The notes under the pieces were generated by a model. The model saw only the letters and a list, made by a program, of their open reading frames with translations. It made no database searches and was not told the DNA's origin. From Oceanispirochaeta sp. M1 (GTDB lineage: Bacteria > Spirochaetota > Spirochaetia > DSM-2461), in the NCBI RefSeq assembly GCF_003346715.1, contig NZ_QQPQ01000006.1:62001-126000 (forward strand): a DNA stretch of 64,000 bases. The letters are read 5' to 3'. Of this stretch, positions 61,755 through 64,000 are shown piece by piece (the first letter of the stretch is position 1; each line of letters starts with the position of its first letter). Position numbers and translations under genes: made by a program.

Positions 61755-62019
61755 ATGGTTTCAGATAAACAAGTGAAAGAGTTAAGAACTATGGTTAACA
61801 GCGGAAAATCAGTTTATATTGCGGCAGTGAAAACGGGAATGTGTACAAACACAGCAAAAAAGTATTTAGAGTCCTCAAACCCCACCGAGTCAGATGAAAA
61901 AGGTCCATACATGGCGGACAAGGAATGATTCCTTTGAACAGGTTTGGGATGAATTGGAAGGAAAGACACTCTTTGAATATTTACAGGGACAATATTCCGG
62001 AAAATTTCAAGATGGCCAC
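61755..62019 (+). mobile_element. IS21-family IstA transposase fragment
   Basis: From the ATG at 61755 (AGGAG upstream) the frame gives MVSDKQVKELRTMVNSGKSV, YIAAVKTGMCTNTAKKYLES, the helix-turn-helix and linker of IS21 IstA. After a +1 A in an A-run near 61895 the frame changes and continues KVHTWRTRNDSFEQVWDELE, GKTLFEYLQGQYSGKFQDGH. It then loses similarity. The catalytic core and the IstB gene are missing, so it is an inactive relic. IS21 terminal repeats were not identified. Confidence 0.7.
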
Positions 62020-62656
62020 AGTATCAGTACGAAGCACAGTTTTCCCGGCTGGCTCTGGAGGTATTTACAGCAACTTCTTCAATCCAGGAGGCTTTATTCT
62101 GCATAAATCCGAAGTATTTCAAGTCCCAGAGAGTTGTTTTTTCCGTGTACTGGGCTTCTGCTTCTTGCTGTGTGTGGGGTCGGGCTTTCCAGCACTCCAC
62201 TGTTGTTTCGGCCGCCTCAGATGCCCCCTGGGCAGTCTCCGGCGTCTGCTTCGCATGCTTTCAATCCCTCTTTAGATTCGTGTGTATTGATCTTTCCAAA
62301 GCAATGGGATGAGTTTTTATCCAACTTAAATTTGTTAAGATCTTGGCTCAAATGATAGCCATCAAGGGTAGGGGAACCTGTTTTTAGCCATGAAAACAGT
62401 TCTAAAACTGGATGGTTTAGCTGTAGAATTATATAAACTTTAGCGCTCACTTAAACTCCCCCCTTTATATTTGTCCATTAATGAAGTATCTATTAGTAAA
62501 TATATTTGAAATAGTATTTTTGCTACATATTTCTTCAACTAAATCTGTTGATTCCATCCAAATTCTGAGTATTGTGTCCTTTTAACTGAATCAATTCCAA
62601 TATATAATAGTAAACATATATTAAATGTGTATACACAAATAATATTGGAGGTGAAT
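62020..62656. other. Intergenic stretch with unrecognised minus-strand coding-like remnant
   Basis: On the minus strand from 62450, codons read SAKVYIILQLNHPVLELFSW, LKTGSPTLDGYHLSQDLNKF and stop near 62217. A second frame continues (THTQ..., LWDLKYFGFMQNKASWIEEV, AVNTSRASRENCASY-stop at 62024). It looks like one damaged coding sequence, but I recognise no family. It may be the rest of the mobile element. A 12-bp palindrome TGTGTATACACA (62626-62637) precedes the desaturase gene. Confidence 0.35.
62626..62637. promoter_or_regulatory. Palindrome before the desaturase gene
   Basis: The perfect 12-bp palindrome TGTGTATACACA is about 20 bases upstream of the desaturase ATG (62657). Its place between the promoter region and start fits a TetR- or FabR-type operator, but no consensus is matched. 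Confidence 0.35.
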
Positions 62657-63546
62657 ATGTCTGAACAGAAGGTATTGCCCTGGTACCAGTCACCAATTGA
62701 GAAACAACTGTTCAAGGAATTGACAAAAAGAAGTGATCTAAAAGCTTTAGCTCAGCTCGTACCTCATCTACTTTTGACTATCGCCCTTGGAACCATCAGT
62801 TATAGAGCGTTTCATACGCTTCCTCTGTATCTCAGTATTCCAATATATTATGTCTTTACTAATGTCTATAATTTTCTCGGTCTAAGTTCAGGCATTCATG
62901 AGATGAGCCATGGTACAGTTTTCAAGACAAAGGCACTGAACCTTTTCTTTATGAATGTCGTCTCTTTTCTTACCTGGTCTGATTATGTTTTCTACAGGAC
63001 CAGTCATTATTTTACACATAGAACTTTTATAAGTTATTTAAGAAGAGCCTTTGGCATCATCAGGGGTGAATGGGAAGAGATGATTTTTCCTGAAGATTCT
63101 GTAGACAAAAGGAAGGAACTGATTCGTTGGAATCGTATTTTGGTGATTGGTCATCTTTTGATTGCATCCCTTATCGTCCTATCGGGAAATTATCTGTTAT
63201 TGCTATTCATTACATACCCCATTGCATCCAGCAGTATTCTCAGCTATCTGGTGACAAAGACACAACATACGGGATTACAGGCGGATATTGCAGATTCGAG
63301 AAAATGCTGCAGATCCGTTAAACTGAATCCACTGTATGAATTCCTATACTGAATATGAATTATCACATTGAACATCATATGTATGCAGCGGTGCCTTTTT
63401 ATAATCTGAAAAAGCTGAGCAGGGCATTGGAAGAGGACATGCCTAAAAGAGGGAATCTTCTAAAAAGCTATCAGGATATCATCCGGATTCAAAAACGTCA
63501 GCTGTATGAGCCGGACTATTATTTCGATGCGCCCTGTCCTGATTAG
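62657..63546 (+). pseudogene. Fatty acid desaturase, frameshifted
   Basis: The ATG at 62657 follows GGAGG by 5 bases. Membrane-bound desaturase: helices, H-E-M-S-H-G-T (first His box), H-Y-F-T-H-R (second), and after the break Y-H-I-E-H-H-M-Y (third). The first frame stops at 63352 with L-Y-stop; the next starts M-N-Y-H-I-E-H-H. Inserting one G in TACTG-AATATG makes the frame continuous, L-Y-W-N-M-N-Y-H, exactly as in homologues, so a single base has been lost (or a sequencing error occurred). Final protein would have about 296 residues. The N-terminal 230 codons end without the third His box and would be inactive. Confidence 0.8.
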
Positions 63547-63647
63547 GATAATAATGGTGGTTTTTGGACATATGTCCTCGGCAGAGATGGGTTCAACAAG
63601 GTATATTCATCGTAGAAAAGTATATTGCTTATGAGAAAGAGGTAGCT

Positions 63648-64000
63648 ATGGAATCGACAATACAGGATGTTCTGTCCATCGTAAAGAGTCCGAATATGAC
63701 AGTTCAGCAGAAACTTATCGGTCTTGGCAATACAAGTGAAAGACTGTTTTCCCCAATTGAGCTACTTGGATATACAGAAGAAGAGATGAGCTATCTGAAC
63801 AATCAGATGATCTGTGACCTGAATGAAGGTTATGCTCTCTACAGACCGAGATATATTGTACCGGATTATGGTGTGTTTATCGAAAAGGGCTGTGAATTTC
63901 TTGAGATTGACCCTCCAAAGGATCTGGATGAATGCCTCGATGGCTTATTGATTCTCTATACTCATGTCCCATCCATAACGTCATTTCCAGTATTCATCGG
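63648..64000 (+). CDS. YjjI family (DUF3029) glycyl radical enzyme, 5' end only
   Basis: About 117 codons are in the window. The ATG has AAAGAGG upstream. The text (ICDLNEGYALYRPRYIVPDY and LDGLLILYTHVPSITSFPVF) is highly like the N-terminus of E. coli YjjI, a DUF3029 glycine-radical enzyme of unknown substrate. The radical Gly and active-site Cys lie beyond the window. E. coli YjjW, its activase, is expected next door. Glycyl radicals work only without oxygen, which supports an anaerobic host. Confidence 0.85.
   Translation, partial: MESTIQDVLSIVKSPNMTVQQKLIGLGNTSERLFSPIELLGYTEEEMSYLNNQMICDLNEGYALYRPRYIVPDYGVFIEKGCEFLEIDPPKDLDECLDGLLILYTHVPSITSFPVFI

Noticed and set aside
1..64000. CRISPR arrays or a prophage
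   Set aside because: No regularly spaced short repeats, cas genes or phage structural genes are visible.

Overview
The window looks like a chromosomal segment of a free-living, probably anaerobic spirochaete (Spirochaetales-like). This is inferred from the many lipoproteins and outer-membrane barrels, a pallilysin-related lipoprotein, a full TonB/ExbB/ExbD system (so a Gram-negative envelope), an alkyl-DHAP-synthase-like oxidase beside GlpA/GlpB-like proteins, and a YjjI-type glycyl-radical enzyme. No species can be named from sequence alone. TTG and GTG starts are common and several genes look nearly leaderless.

Layout. 0-3.4 kb (minus): disulfide oxidoreductase, OhrR-like MarR regulator, DUF1499 protein, ABC ATPase, and the start of a secreted protein. 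3.5-9.1 kb (minus): a compact operon of TonB-dependent receptor, lipoprotein, ExbB, ExbD, a second ExbD (probably with a CTG/ATT start) and TonB, behind a promoter with a palindrome and beside a decayed Nudix gene. 9.3-12.7 kb: lipoproteins, a barrel protein and a phosphoribosyltransferase. 12.7-17.1 kb (plus): folD, an LCP protein, LapA-like and SPOR proteins. 17-21.8 kb: pallilysin-like lipoprotein, NrnA-type DHH phosphoesterase, MobA-like transferase, barrel protein, a structured minus-strand RNA ending in a terminator, and a deoxynucleoside kinase. 21.8-27.6 kb: a 1941-residue hybrid sensor kinase.

27.7-35.3 kb: a FadR-type GntR regulator divergent from an operon of BON-GlpA-like oxidoreductase, GlpB-like oxidoreductase, DUF1667 protein, FGGY kinase and AGPS-like FAD oxidase, with a 17-bp operator just downstream of the -10 box. 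36.1-36.4 kb: two identical tRNA-Gly(TCC) genes. 36.6-42.2 kb: the purine-interconversion operon purB-guaB-purA-guaA. 42.4-46.6 kb: a DUF1295/EXPERA-like fusion membrane protein, a SulP transporter and an RlmA-like methyltransferase. 46.6-52.9 kb (minus): four lipoprotein genes, two with FN3-like repeats; one of these carries an in-frame TGA where a Trp is expected.

53-64 kb is an accessory, decaying zone: a double CaiB/BaiF CoA-transferase and an Old-Yellow-Enzyme-type enoate reductase (a Bai-like pair), remnants of a transporter, a rhodanese domain, a CoA-disulfide-reductase-like flavoprotein fused to a Phd/YefM antitoxin fragment, an exported FMN/FAD urocanate/fumarate-reductase-like lipoprotein, an IS21 IstA fragment, a frameshifted fatty acid desaturase, and the start of a YjjI-family glycyl-radical enzyme.

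The most interesting candidates for an undescribed system are the GntR-controlled BON-GlpA/GlpB/DUF1667/FGGY/AGPS-like operon, the DUF1295-EXPERA fusion, and the structured RNA near 21.0 kb.
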